Source of the DNA: Branchiostoma lanceolatum
Lineage: Eukaryota; Chordata; Leptocardii; Amphioxiformes; Branchiostomatidae
Assembly: GCF_035083965.1 (NCBI RefSeq)
Contig: NC_089724.1
Coordinates: forward strand, 6,860,501 to 6,924,500
Reading direction: 5' to 3'
Length of the DNA: 64,000 nucleotides
Shown: positions 1 through 12,500 of the stretch, piece after piece
How the letters are laid out: each line of letters begins with the position of its first letter
Position numbering within the stretch: the stretch's first letter is position 1
The notes under the pieces: generated by a model
What the model was told of the DNA's origin: nothing
Seen by the model: the letters and a program-made list of their open reading frames with translations, nothing else
Databases searched by the model: none
Program-made: the position numbers and the translations under genes

Positions 1-9
1 GACACAAAC

Positions 10-440
10 CAGGGGGCCCAAAATCGACCTTAACCATTCTCCTCCCAGCGCATACCCACATACCAAATACCATTACAATCCATCTACACGTTCTACAGTT
101 ATGCTGACTTTAAGCATCCGACGACACCCATGCAAACGATTTACCTCCTTACTTATGCAAATTCGGTCTCATTTGCATAGTTTGCACTTAAGTGTGTACA
201 ACTTGGTCTAACCTACCTGTGTACCAAAGAACATGACGATCTGTCGATCCACTCTTCAGTTCTTCTACATTGAAGATTTTAACAAATAAGCCATTGCAGT
301 TCCAGTCACACATGCCAGGGGGCCCAAAATCGACCTTGACCTTCCTCCTTCTAACACCCACCCACATACCAAAAATCATTACAATCCATGTACAGGTTCT
401 ACAGCTATGGTGACTTTAAGCGTCCGGTGACACATACATA
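10..440. repeat. Imperfect direct repeat, about 120 bp, two copies 308 bp apart
   Basis: Bases 10-131 and 318-440 are related copies. Both begin with the same 20 bases (AGGGGGCCCAAAATCGACCT) and stay alignable to the shared GGTGACTTTAAG-like end with scattered changes. The segment between them (132-317) is unrelated apart from the candidate small exon at 217-264. This looks like a local duplication within an intron of the large gene. Confidence 0.7.
217..264 (-). CDS. Candidate 48-bp exon downstream of the REJ exon
   Basis: On the minus strand an AG acceptor (ATGTAG) precedes a 48-bp open stretch that ends at a strong donor (ACAG/gtaggt). Read in phase 1, which is the phase left by the REJ exon at 612, it gives 16 residues, EELKSGSTDRHVLWYT. 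The matching phase and good donor are the only support; I see no domain in it. It could equally be a chance pair of splice sites in an intron. Confidence 0.33.
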
Positions 441-507
441 CACACAAACACCAAACGCAAGCAAAACAGTATCTCCATGAAAAAGCCTTTTTTCATGGAG
501 ATAACTA

Positions 508-569
<62 letters not shown>

Positions 570-3500
570 AACACATAAATTACACATAATCAGCAACCAA
601 ATAATACTCACCGGTAAGTTTGGTACACGTCCAGGTATGATTGAAGTCACGGCAACTGAGCAACCCATTAGGGTCAAACGACAGTGTTGCAGCGTCGAGT
701 TTTAGATTTCCATGGCCAGACTGTCTTTTGGAGCCGCCCAGAATCCCAGCCACAAGCGGGGCGTAGGTAACGGTGATCGTAGTTGAGGTTTGAGAGGGAA
801 GCTTTGTCCCAACGTCGTCCACAGCAACGACTGTCAAATAGAACGTGACCTCGCCGATCGCCATTCTGTTGGGCTGTACCTGTATGTCTGCCTGCTGCGT
901 GACAGCGATTCTGTTTAGTCGACTCTGTGTTACCTCATCGGCGCTCTTGAAAGTCCAGTCGTAACTGATTCTTCTGATACTCTCGACCGAACATTTCGAC
1001 GAGTACTCGATCACGCTGTTGAGTTGCAGTCGGTCACTCCTCTGTATAGTTCGCCCTCCCCCAAGTATGGTCACAATCGGTTTGCAACAACTGTGAGACC
1101 CGTTTGTGTTGACGCAAACAGAAACGTCATCACAGCCGTGGATGCCCAGAGCACATTCGTCGACATCTGGGGAAACATAGCGTCTCCTTGTCACACATCA
1201 CACATCTACCTTATCTGATGATTACTTTGAATAACAACGAGAAGATCACCAATTTTGATTCCTTATTCTCCGTTACCAACTTTTAAAGACTTTTCATGGT
1301 ACGCAGCAGTATACTTCCTCGGTGATGCCAAAAGAGCTTAAAGTTTACCCTATTTGAATTGAATCAAACTCAAATATACTTCAAGACATGGGAATTTGAT
1401 AGTCATACCTTCACACGTTGCTCCATTTGTTCTGTCATATCCTTCACGGCATTCACATGTCCAGTTAGACTTTCCCTCAACGCACTTCTCCTTATCGTAA
1501 TCATGGCAATGGCAGCGTTCAAGAGCTTGATAGGTAAAAGAAATAAGCTGGTTTACACATCCATGCGATAATGTGGATGTCACTGGTACTACCTGTGCCC
1601 AAATATCTAATACTCTGAAGAGTACAGGTTATGCTAATAATATCTTTTCAACATTTTCTTAGAGTAGACCACCAATCGACCTAATTCATATGCAATGTTT
1701 CGTTGAATGTATATTCAGTGCGGGAGTTTTTCTAAATGTCCCTTTAATGTTTTGGACGATATTATTGTTACATCAAGGCACAAAACCCACAGAGATGTTG
1801 ATACCTGTCAATACTTGAAGCTGGGTTATGGCGTAAATCATTGAATTGAGCTCAAGATTTTATGTATCACGTTCAATGGAGAGTGTACATACCTTCATCT
1901 CCAAATACAGTATAGTTACTCTGAATGGAGAGGTTTCCAATTTTGTTGTCGGCCGTTAGATTTGTAATGAGCAGCTCTAGTTTTGGGATAGTGACCCTGG
2001 TGATGTTCAACTCGTAAACCGCAATTAAACTTCCAGGACTGAAAAATTCAAATGAGGAATAGATCACCAAATATTGCAAAAACAAGAAATAGCATCAGGT
2101 GATGCATGCAGTACAGGTATAGGTACAAAACGATGCGCGGCTCGGCTTTTGGTCATTGATGAGGAAGAAGAAGAACTTTATTGCACGAATAATGTAGCAG
2201 GTACAAAGTATGGCAACAACAGTTAACATAGAACAAGACATAAATATGGAATAAAACTATTCACTACAACAAAATGACTATCTTAGGTTTTACATGGATC
2301 AAGTTTGGCTAATGATGAGTATCATTATTTTTTCTAATAGCAAAACAATCTTTTATATATTTGCCTATTTTAACACTGTGTGAGCTGTTGCATCTAAAGA
2401 TAAAGTCAAATCTATCTGTAGCATTGAGCGTCTTAAAATCTGAAGTACTCGAATTGATAAAGGTGAATAACTTATAGCGTAGGGCATCATATTTGGAGAA
2501 TTCCATAATAAAGAGAAGCTCATCTTCAATTCGATTTGGGCTGTGACAACCGTCTCATTACTTTCAATCTACACCAGACCATTCATTGGGCAGTAAGACT
2601 GTACGGAAACTACGGAAAAACTACGACTGATAAGGAAGCTCGTGACGGACCGGACAAAGTGGAGAGACTTAAAGAACAGGATGATTGCAGCTGCAGGATG
2701 CTTAGACCACAACAGCAGCAGAACACATTGGACTATTTCTATGACCGTAAGTACAGAGGGTGCATGGCTGTGGTAGGGAGGTGTGTAACATCATGATATA
2801 GAGGACGAAAAGAGAATCTAGAACATCTTGCATTTTTCTACGGTAGGGATAAGGGTTTTGCACGATATCACGACAACTGAACTTCCTACCGGAATCTCAG
2901 TACCCGCATGTTCTCCACTCCAATATGGTAATTGTCATGTTCGCCATCGCCGTCGTGGTCATGCCTCACGTACAGCCCTCTTGAACGTATGGCTTTCTCG
3001 AACTAGATAATTTTTTTTAGGTAATTCAAATTTCAATCAATCAATCAATCAATCAATCGATCGATCAAACAACCAATCGATGGATCGATCAGTATATCAA
3101 TATATCAATCAATAAATATATACACCAATCAACCAGTCAATCATTTCATTTCCATCAATCAATCAATCAATCAATCAATCGATCGATCAATCTATATATC
3201 AACCAATCAATAAAAAAGCAATCGATCGATCTATAAATAAATAAATCCAGGGTCAGTCAATCTACCTACCTATGTAGATTATCTACCTATCTAATTAATT
3301 ATACTGGTATGTATGCATACATGTATATATCTGACATGTGTGTCTATCCATCTATCTATTGCTCCATTCATTCATCTATATCAATTCATTTATCTATCAA
3401 TCGGCTCATTGTTCGTTTGGAAGGAGCTCTGTACCCAAATGATTAAGGTGATTTAATTATATCATTTAATCATTGTTGACGCTGAGAGCGAGAAAAACAA

Positions 3501-6500
3501 ACTCTTACATACCGGTTCCCGTACGATTCTTCTCCAATATCTAAAAGCCGGCGACGCTATATTTAGCATATCAATTGTGAAAACAAGAGTCGTGAACCTG
3601 CATGCAAAATGATGCGTGACCACCTCTGCAGAAAAGAACATCAACATCATTTGTGTTAAAATTATCATCAATGAATACAATGTACCATACATATAAGAAC
3701 TTTTGTTCTTTTGATGAGTAGTAGTACAGCCACCTGGTAAAAGCCAGGACTTACAGAATTACACACGTAACACAAAGCATCGGCTTCAGTGTCAACTCAT
3801 TACCTATGGTTACCTATATCCGTGAATAATTTCATCAGGTTGGAGAATGACTTAATAGCAAAGTTCTTTTACTCACAACCAAGTATTCACATGAACCAGG
3901 GATTCGATAATTAACTGTCTGTCATCTTCATCAGGGCAATACTGACTGGTTTACTGTGCACCGAAGCTAGGTATTACTGCTAACAATGCAGTCTCAAAAG
4001 TATTAATGTAACAATACTTAACGTTTGGGACTGCATTATTAGCAGTAATACCTAGCTTCAGTGCATAGTGAACCCTTTCAGTATTGCCCTGATGAAGATG
4101 ACAGACGGTCATCGAAACGTTGGCTCATGTAATTACTTGGTTGTGAATAAAATGACTTTGCTATTCGGTTACCTATATCCTTTGATTTAAGTATGAAATA
4201 GAAAACAAACTTTTACAAACGTCCTTTTCATTTGGAAAGGTGACGATAACAACGGCGTTCTATTTTTAAGGAAACAGCGGCAAGAGAAAAAAACAGCCAT
4301 ACCCGAACAAAATGTTCCATCCCCTCTGAAGCCATTGTTACAGATGCATCTCTTTAAACCATTGTTGCAGTATCCACTCAGGTGACAGTTCTGACGCCCA
4401 CAGTTTTCTAACTCTACGACAAAGAATTGAAAAGAAAGCTATGATATTCATCTGAAGACATTCGAAGATCAACAACAAGGGTGAGGGGTATTCTTTGACG
4501 TACAGCTTGACAATTCTATCATTTTTGTTCAGATATATTTTAAAGAAAAAACATAAAGGCTATGAGACATAATGTGAGAAATACATGCATGAAAATGCGA
4601 TGATGATAGAGTATATGATGTAGAAATAAGTAGTACTGTACATAGTAAATCACGCACCCTTTTCGCAGTTGCGTCCTGCATATTCCCGCGTACATCTACA
4701 GTTGTAGCTGTTTCCTCTTACAGTACAGGTTCCTCCGTTTTGACATGGATTAGAATGACATCTATCTGGAATATCAACAAGGGACGAATTTCCACATTCT
4801 CTATGGGTTATACGTTCTCTTGCAGCTTGCAAACAAAATATTGTGCATAAACCTCAAGTCTTCAAAAGGTGCGTGAAACGAATGAGATAAAAGATGTTTA
4901 GTAGTTTGAAAATGAAAAAGAGGCCTACCTAAACATCCAGTTCCACTAGCGAGACCATCTCCTGTATATCCAGTGTTGCAGGTGCAAGTGGCGTTGAGGG
5001 CAGGAGCGGGATTATCTGTACAGGTGGATTGCGCGTGGCATGGATTGTCCAAGCAGGCATCGGTGTCTGCATGGTATAAACGAAAGCAGTAGTCATCACT
5101 AAACAAAATCAATAAAAAAGAAAACAAAAAAAAAAGGAAAGAGATCGGTCAATTGTGCCCATTTCCAGTGTATCGAGGAAGCAATACCTGTACATCCAGT
5201 GCCACTGACAAGGCCATCTCCTGTATATCCAGGGTTGCAGGTACAAATGGCGTTGAGTACAGGAGCGGCGGGATTATGTGTGCAAGTGGCGTTCACGTGA
5301 CACGGATTGGCCAAACAGGGGTCGATACCTGCAAACGTTATCATAAGAACACCCATTACTAAAGAAATATCAGTGAAAAAGAAATTTGGCAAAAGTAAGA
5401 AACCCAATTTGAAAACAAAACAAAACCACAAGTCACTATTACATTGATTGTAAGCACTGCAAAATTGGCATACCTGAACATCCAGTTCCACTGGCGCGAC
5501 CATCTCCTGTATATCCAGGGTTGCAGGTACAAATGGCGTTGAGTACAGGAGCGGCGGGATTATGTGTACAATTGGCCTGCACGTGACACGGATTGGCCAA
5601 GCAAGGGTCGATAGCTGCAAACGGTATCATAAGAACACCCATTACTAATGAAATATCAGTAAAAAAGAATTCTGGCAAAAGTAAGAAACCCAATTTGAAC
5701 TGAACAAAACAAAACAAAACAAAACAACAAGTCACTATTACATTGATTGTAAGCGCTGCGAGGTAGGAATACCTGAACATCCAGTTCCACTGGCGCGACC
5801 ATCTCCTGTATATCCAGTGTTGCAGGTGCAAGTGGCATTGAGGGCAGGAGCGGGATTATCTGTACAGGTGGCTTGCGCGTGGCATGGATTGTCCAAGCAG
5901 GCATCGATGTCTGCATGGTATAAACAAAAGCAGTAATCACTAAACAAAATCAATAAAAAAGAAAACAGCAAAAAAGGAAAGAGATCGGTCAATTGTGTCC
6001 ATTTCCAGTGTATCGAGGGGGCAAAACCTGTACATCCAGTGCCACTGACAAGGCCATTTCCTGTGTATCCAGGGTTGCAGGTACAGACGGCGACAGGAGC
6101 GGCGGGATTATGTGTACAGGTGGCGTTCACGTGACACGGATTGGCCAAGCAGGGGTCGATAGCTACAAACGGTATGAAAACACCCATTACTAAATAAATA
6201 TCAATAAAAAAAGACTGGCAACCTAAATCTGGCCCCGGCCCCTTTAAGCCAACCAATTTGAAAACAACAAAACGAAAGGAAACAAAACAAGAACTAAACT
6301 GAACACAAATAAAAGAAGAAAGAAGGGAGGTTGAACTAGTCACTTTAGATTGATTGTAAGCGCCACAAGATACCTGAGCATCCACTTCCACTGGCGCGAC
6401 CATCTCCTGTATATCCAGGGTTGCAGGTACAAATGGCATTGAGTACAGGAGCGGCGGGATTATGTGTACAGGTGGCGTTCACGTGACATGGATTGGCCAA

Positions 6501-9500
6501 GCAGGGGTCGATAGCTGCAAACGGTATGAAAACACCCATTACTAAATAAATATCAATAAAAAAAGACTGGCAACCTAAATCTGGCCCCTGCCCTTTAAGC
6601 CAACCAATTTGAAAACAACAAAACGAAACGAAACAAAACAAGAACTTAACACAAATAAAAAGAAGAAAGAAGGGAGGTTGAACTAGTCACTTTAGATTGA
6701 TTGTAAGCGCCACAAGATACCTGAACATCCACTTCCACTGGCGCGACCATCTCCTGTATATCCAGGGTTGCAGGTACAAATGGCGTTGAGTACAGGAGCG
6801 GCGGGATTATGTGTACAGGTGGCGTTCACGTGACACGGATCGGTCAAGCAGGGGTCGATAGCTGCAAACGGTATCATGAGAACACCCATTACTAGAGAAA
6901 TATCAATAAAAAAAAGACATCTGGGAATCTAAGTCAACCAATTTGAAAAAAACAAAACGAAACAAACCAAAACAAGATAGAGCTAAACTGAATAAGAAAA
7001 AAAGGAAGAAAGTTGGACTAGTCACATTTATATTGATTGCAAGCACTGCAAAATTGGCATACCTGAACATCCACTTTCACTGCCGCGACCATCTCCTGTG
7101 TATCCAGGGTTGCAGGTACAAATGGCGTTGAGTACAGGAGCGGCGGGATTATGTGTGCAAGTGGCGTTCACGTGACACGGATCGGCCAAGCAGGGGTCGA
7201 TAGCTGCAAACGGTATCATGAAAACACCCATTACTAAATAACTATAAATTAAAAAAGACTGGCAACCTAAATCTGGCCCCCTAAGCCAACCAATTTCAAA
7301 ACAACAAACCGAAACGAAACAAAACAAGAACTAAACTGAAAACAAACAAGAGTCCGTAGGACACAATTCTCCGTGAAGTATTTATAGTATGTACAAGTAT
7401 TGACCCACACAAATTGCATCTCTTCTCAGTCCAAGTAGTGTTTTAGAGCAAGTAAAGAAAAAGTGTTTGTTTATATTTTTCTTTCAATACAGGAGTGGTC
7501 AACCTGCTGAAAAGTATGTTTTACAGTATGGCACAGATGGGATCTAGAAATTCCGGGAAAAGTCACAAAGTTAGATCTAGATGGCCCCTTTTCAATTATC
7601 AACGGACCATTCAGCCTTACAACTAAGATGTATCAGAAATCACAAATATGCAGTAAATCCTGTTTCCACAATTTATTGCAGGCCGGCCTGATCTATAGCT
7701 TTCAAGCTATTTGCAATAAAAAAAAGGCTCATTTATATTATCGTAACATAATTTCACGAAGGTCAAAGGTCACCGGATCTAACCACCCGGAAGTGACACT
7801 GGCGCGCGCACTTTTCTGAGAGATATTTCTCAACAATCTTTCATCCCCTGCGTAAACTTTTTACATTGTCACAGCCTCCGTATTATAAACTACAAGTGTG
7901 GTAAGTTTGAAGGTCCAGAGATTTGCCATTTTCACACTGTGCGTAAAAATGCATCGTCCGTCCTGTGCGCACATACTGTATGCGAGTTGCGAGGGACACG
8001 GCATACTTAATACACAGACTGGAGCTCACTCGGCACATGTTCGCAGCTAAAACTCACAATTCCCGTTGCCGCATTGGTATGTAACTTGGTATATCGTTTG
8101 CTAGGTTGCGTGTGGTGATGCACGTTGTCTATTTTTCAATGTAACAGTGACTATACGATCACAGCAAGTAAGGAAGATTTATACCCCGTATCTGCCTGAA
8201 GTATTCCAGTCATGCATAACGGATTATAACATGGTCCCTATGGCAGGGCAGTGGGACATAGCATTAATTATAGGGGTGCAATTACGATATTGGATTGACG
8301 TTTAAAGTAGTTATGGTGTAACAAAGCTATTGTGCATCACCACGCCGAACCAGGCAAACGATATGCCAAGTAACACACCAATGCGACAACGGGATCGTGA
8401 GTTATAGCTGCGAACGCGCAAACAAATGCAATCCCAATACTCCCAGAAGGAGGTCATCCTCCTTCCCGGAGTAATAAAAGAAGAAAGAAAGCAGGATGGA
8501 CTAGTCACTTTGGATTGATTGTAAGCGCCACAAAATACCTGAGCATCCACTTCCACTGGCGCGACCATCTCCTGTATATCCAGGGTTGCAGGTACAAATG
8601 GCGTTGAGTACAAGAGCGGCGGGATTATGTGTGCAAGTGGCGTTCACGTGACACGGATTGGCCAAGCAAGGGTCGATAGCTGCAAACGGAATCATAAGAA
8701 CACTCATTACTAGAGAAATATCAATAAAAAAGACATCTGGGAATCTAAGTCAACCAATTTGAAAACAACAAAACGAAACAAACCAAAACAAGATAGAGCT
8801 AAACTGAATAAGAAAAAAAGCAAGCAGAAAGACACTATTGTGTGGAGTGTAAGCGCTGCGAGAAAACAATACCTGTACATCCAGTTCCATTAACAAGACC
8901 GTCTCCTGTATATCCAGTGCTGCAGGTACAAGTGGCATCAAGGGCAGGAGCGGGATTATCTGAACAGTTGGCGTTAACGTGGCACGGATTGACCAAGCAG
9001 GCGTCGATGTCTGCAAACGATCAAACAGCAGTCAACATTTTAAAAAAACGTCAGTTCAAAATACATCTGGCAACCTATCGTGAAATAAAAGTAGAACAGG
9101 ATGAAACAAAAACTGAACAGAAAGACCCCTTGTTATTGAGTGTAAGCGTTACAAGAAAGTAATACCTGTACATCCAGTTCCATTGACGAGACCATCTCCT
9201 GTATATCCAGTGTTGCAGGTGCAAGTGGCATTGAGGGCAGGAGCGGGATTATCTGTACAGTTGGCGTCAACGTGGCACGGATTGAACAAGCAGGCCTCGA
9301 TGTCTGCAAACGATCAAACAACAGTCAACATTTTAAAAAAACGTCAGTTCAAAATACATCTGGCAACCTATCGTGAAATAAAAGCAGAACAGGATGAAAC
9401 AAAAACTGACCAGAAAGACCCCTTGTTATTGAGTGTAAGCGTTACAAGAAAGTAATACCTGTACATCCAGTTCCATTGACGAGACCGTCTCCTGTATATC

Positions 9501-12500
9501 CAGTGTTGCAGGTGCAAGTGGCATTGAGGGCAGGAGCGGGATTATCTGTGCAGGTGGCGTTTGGGTGACACGGATCGAATTTGCAGGCATAGATGCCAGA
9601 CGTCATCTGCATTGTTGTAGTCTGCAGAAGAATGATATTGATTTCAAACTAATCATCTAAAAGTGTTTATGAAGAACACCTTTTTTCAAAAAATTGAATG
9701 CAAGTACAAAGGGTCAGATGCGGGCCTCAAACCTTAAAAGCATTTAATCTAAATCGAATGCAGATTTCTAGATGATGGTACTGAAAATTTGTACGAGTTG
9801 CAGATGAAGGTGAATCTTAGAAAAATGATTTTTTTTTGTCTTTTGTGTCGTAATGATAGTAGAAATGCACGGTAGCCAAACGTCATTTTGGAAGAATTTT
9901 GGAGACGTCTAGTTAAGAGGAACGGTGAGGAAGCAAAAAAATGGTAAAGGAATGGGTAATTTTAACATGGTAGCTCCAGCCTGTTTCGTTGCTTTACCGT
10001 AGTGGTGGGTAGAGTTGTCCGTAGCATTGTCGATATTGAAGTTGGCTGTGTTGTGAGTAGTGTGGATTCGTCAGTTGTCTTGTGCGTCGTTAGCGCAGTT
10101 GTGGGTGTTGTTGTCCTATGACTTGTACTTAAGGACGTACGTCTCTATATCATATCAGAGAGAATGTCTTTAACAAGTTACAGGGTTTAGATGGCCAGTT
10201 GAAAGTAAAAGACAAGAATAAGATAGAAAAAGTAAAAAGGTTCCGTCATAATCAAAAGTTCAAGTTTGCTTTGTTGCTTTACCATAGCGGTTGTTTGAGA
10301 TGTCCGTAGCGTTGTAAATACAGTAGTTGGCCGTGTTGTTACAAGTGTAGCTTCGTCAGTTGTCTTGTGAGAAGTATAAAGAGTTCTGGCCATTGTTGTC
10401 TTTTGGCTTGTACTTAAAGTAGTTGGCATCTACATTATGTCAAAAAGTACAAAGATATTTGCGTCATTTCTGTGCTTATGTTCGTAAACATACGCTGAAT
10501 TCAAGTATCATGTCTAAATCGTTTGGAAGATTTGAAAAATAAAAAGGTCAAGAAACCGTCAAAAGATCTTAGTGGCTGAGGTTTATTTGGAAATAATAAT
10601 TCAAGTCTGTTTCGTTGTGCGTTACCGTAGTGGTTGGTTGCGTTGTCTGTAGTGTTGTTGATACTGAAGTTGACTGTGTGGTTAGAAATGTAGATTCGAC
10701 AGTTGTCCTGTGTGTCGTTGGAGCAGTTGCTGCTGTTGTTGTCATTGGACTTATACTTAATGTCGAATGTCTCTGTATTGAAATCACAAACGAACCATTT
10801 AGGAGGCCAATCAAAGGAAACGGTCAAAAATATCTAAACAAGAGTTTCAAAAGAGATGGCTAGCCTGGATTATAAGTTTAAGTCTATTTTGTAGCTTTAC
10901 CGTAGTGGTGGGTTGAGTCGTCCGTCGGGTTGTCAATACTGTTGTTGGCGGCTGTGTTGTTACAAGTGTGGATTCGTTAGTTGTCTTTTGCATAGTATGA
11001 AGAGTCGTGGCCATTGTTGTCCTTTTGTTTGTACTTAACGTAGTTGGCATCTAAATTATGTCAAAAGTAAAAGGATGTTTTTTTAGTAGTAATGTTCGTA
11101 AACAAACGCTGTATTCAGGTATCATGTGTTTGGAGGACTTGGAAAACAAAAAGGTAAAAAAACCGTCCAAAAATCTGGGTGGCTAAGTTTTAATTGTAAA
11201 TAACAGTTGAAGTCTATTTCTTTGTGCGTTACCGTAGTGGTTGGTTGAGTCATCCGTAGTGTTGTCGATGCTGATGTTGGCTGTGTGGTTAGTAACGTAG
11301 ATTCGACAGTTGTCTTGTGTGTCGTTAGAGCAGTTGTTGCTGTTGTTGTCATTGGACTTGTACTTAAGGTCGTCTGTAAATGTATTGAAATCATGATAGA
11401 AGGGTTTAGAAGGCCAGTCAAAGGAAACAGTCAAACATATTTGAAAAAAATTTTCAAAAGAAATGGTTGGTCTTGATTGAAAGCTTAAGTCTACTATGTG
11501 CTTCACCGTAGTGGTGGGTTGAGTCATCCTTTGTGTTGTCAATACTGTTGTTGGCGGCTGTGTTGTTACAAGTGTGGATTCGTCAGTTGTCTTTTGCGTA
11601 GTATGAAGAGTCGTGGCCGTTGTTGTCTTTTGGCTTGTACTTAAGGTAGTTGGCATCTAGATTATGTCAAAAAGTTAAAGGATGCTTGTGTATTTTTAGT
11701 CGCCAATGTTTGTAAACATACGTTGAATTCAAGTATCATGTCTAAAGAGTTCGAAAGACTTGGAAAACATAAAGGTCAAGAAACCGTAAAGGAAATCTTA
11801 GTGGCAGGGGTTATTTGTAAATAGTACTCTGTTTCGTTGTGCGTTACCGTAGTGGTTGGTTGAGTCGACCTTAGTGTTGTCGATACTGATGTTGGCTGTG
11901 TGGTTGGTAATGTGGATTCGTCAGTTGTCTTGTGTGTCGTTAGAGCAGTTGTTGCTGTTGTTGTCATTGGACTTGTACTTAAGGTCGCATGTCTCTGTTT
12001 TGAAATCATGATAGAAGGATTTAGAAAGCCAGTGAAAGAAAACGGTGATGACTACCTGGCCAAAGGTACAAAAGAGATGGTTGGTCTTGTTTAAAAGTAA
12101 ACGTTAATTTTGTTGATTTACCGTAGTGGTTGGTGGTGGAGTCGTCCGTCGCGTCGTCAATACTGTTGTTGGCGGCTGTGTTGTTACAAGTGTTGATTCG
12201 TCAGTTGTCTTAAGCGTAGTATGAAGAGTAGTGGCCATTGTAGTCTTTTGGATTGTACTGAAGGTAGTTGGCATCTACATTATGTCAAAAAGTGAAAGGA
12301 TTTATGTGTAAATTTAAGTTGTCATATTCGAAAACATACGCTGAATTTTAGTATCTTGTCTAAAGAGGCTGAGGTGTTACACGTTCAGATTCGTCAGTTG
12401 TCTTTTGCGTAGTATGAAGAGTTGTGGCCATTGTGGTCTTTTGGCTTGTACTCAAGGTAGTTGGCATCTACATTATGTCAAAAAGTGAAAGGATGTTTGT

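Noticed and set aside
580-1194. Translation start at MTRRRYVSPDVDEC
   Set aside because: The Met lies upstream of the acceptor TTTCCCCAG; the real exon begins at 1166 in phase with the EGF exon before it.
2536-2796. 86-codon plus-strand frame beginning MGCDNRLITFNLHQ
   Set aside because: Its first part is the reverse complement of the LINE tail; no family resemblance and no support from neighbouring exons.
7628-7819. 63-codon plus-strand frame inside the 1.1-kb insert
   Set aside because: Low-complexity, no domain, and no similar frame around it; too short to be a transposase.
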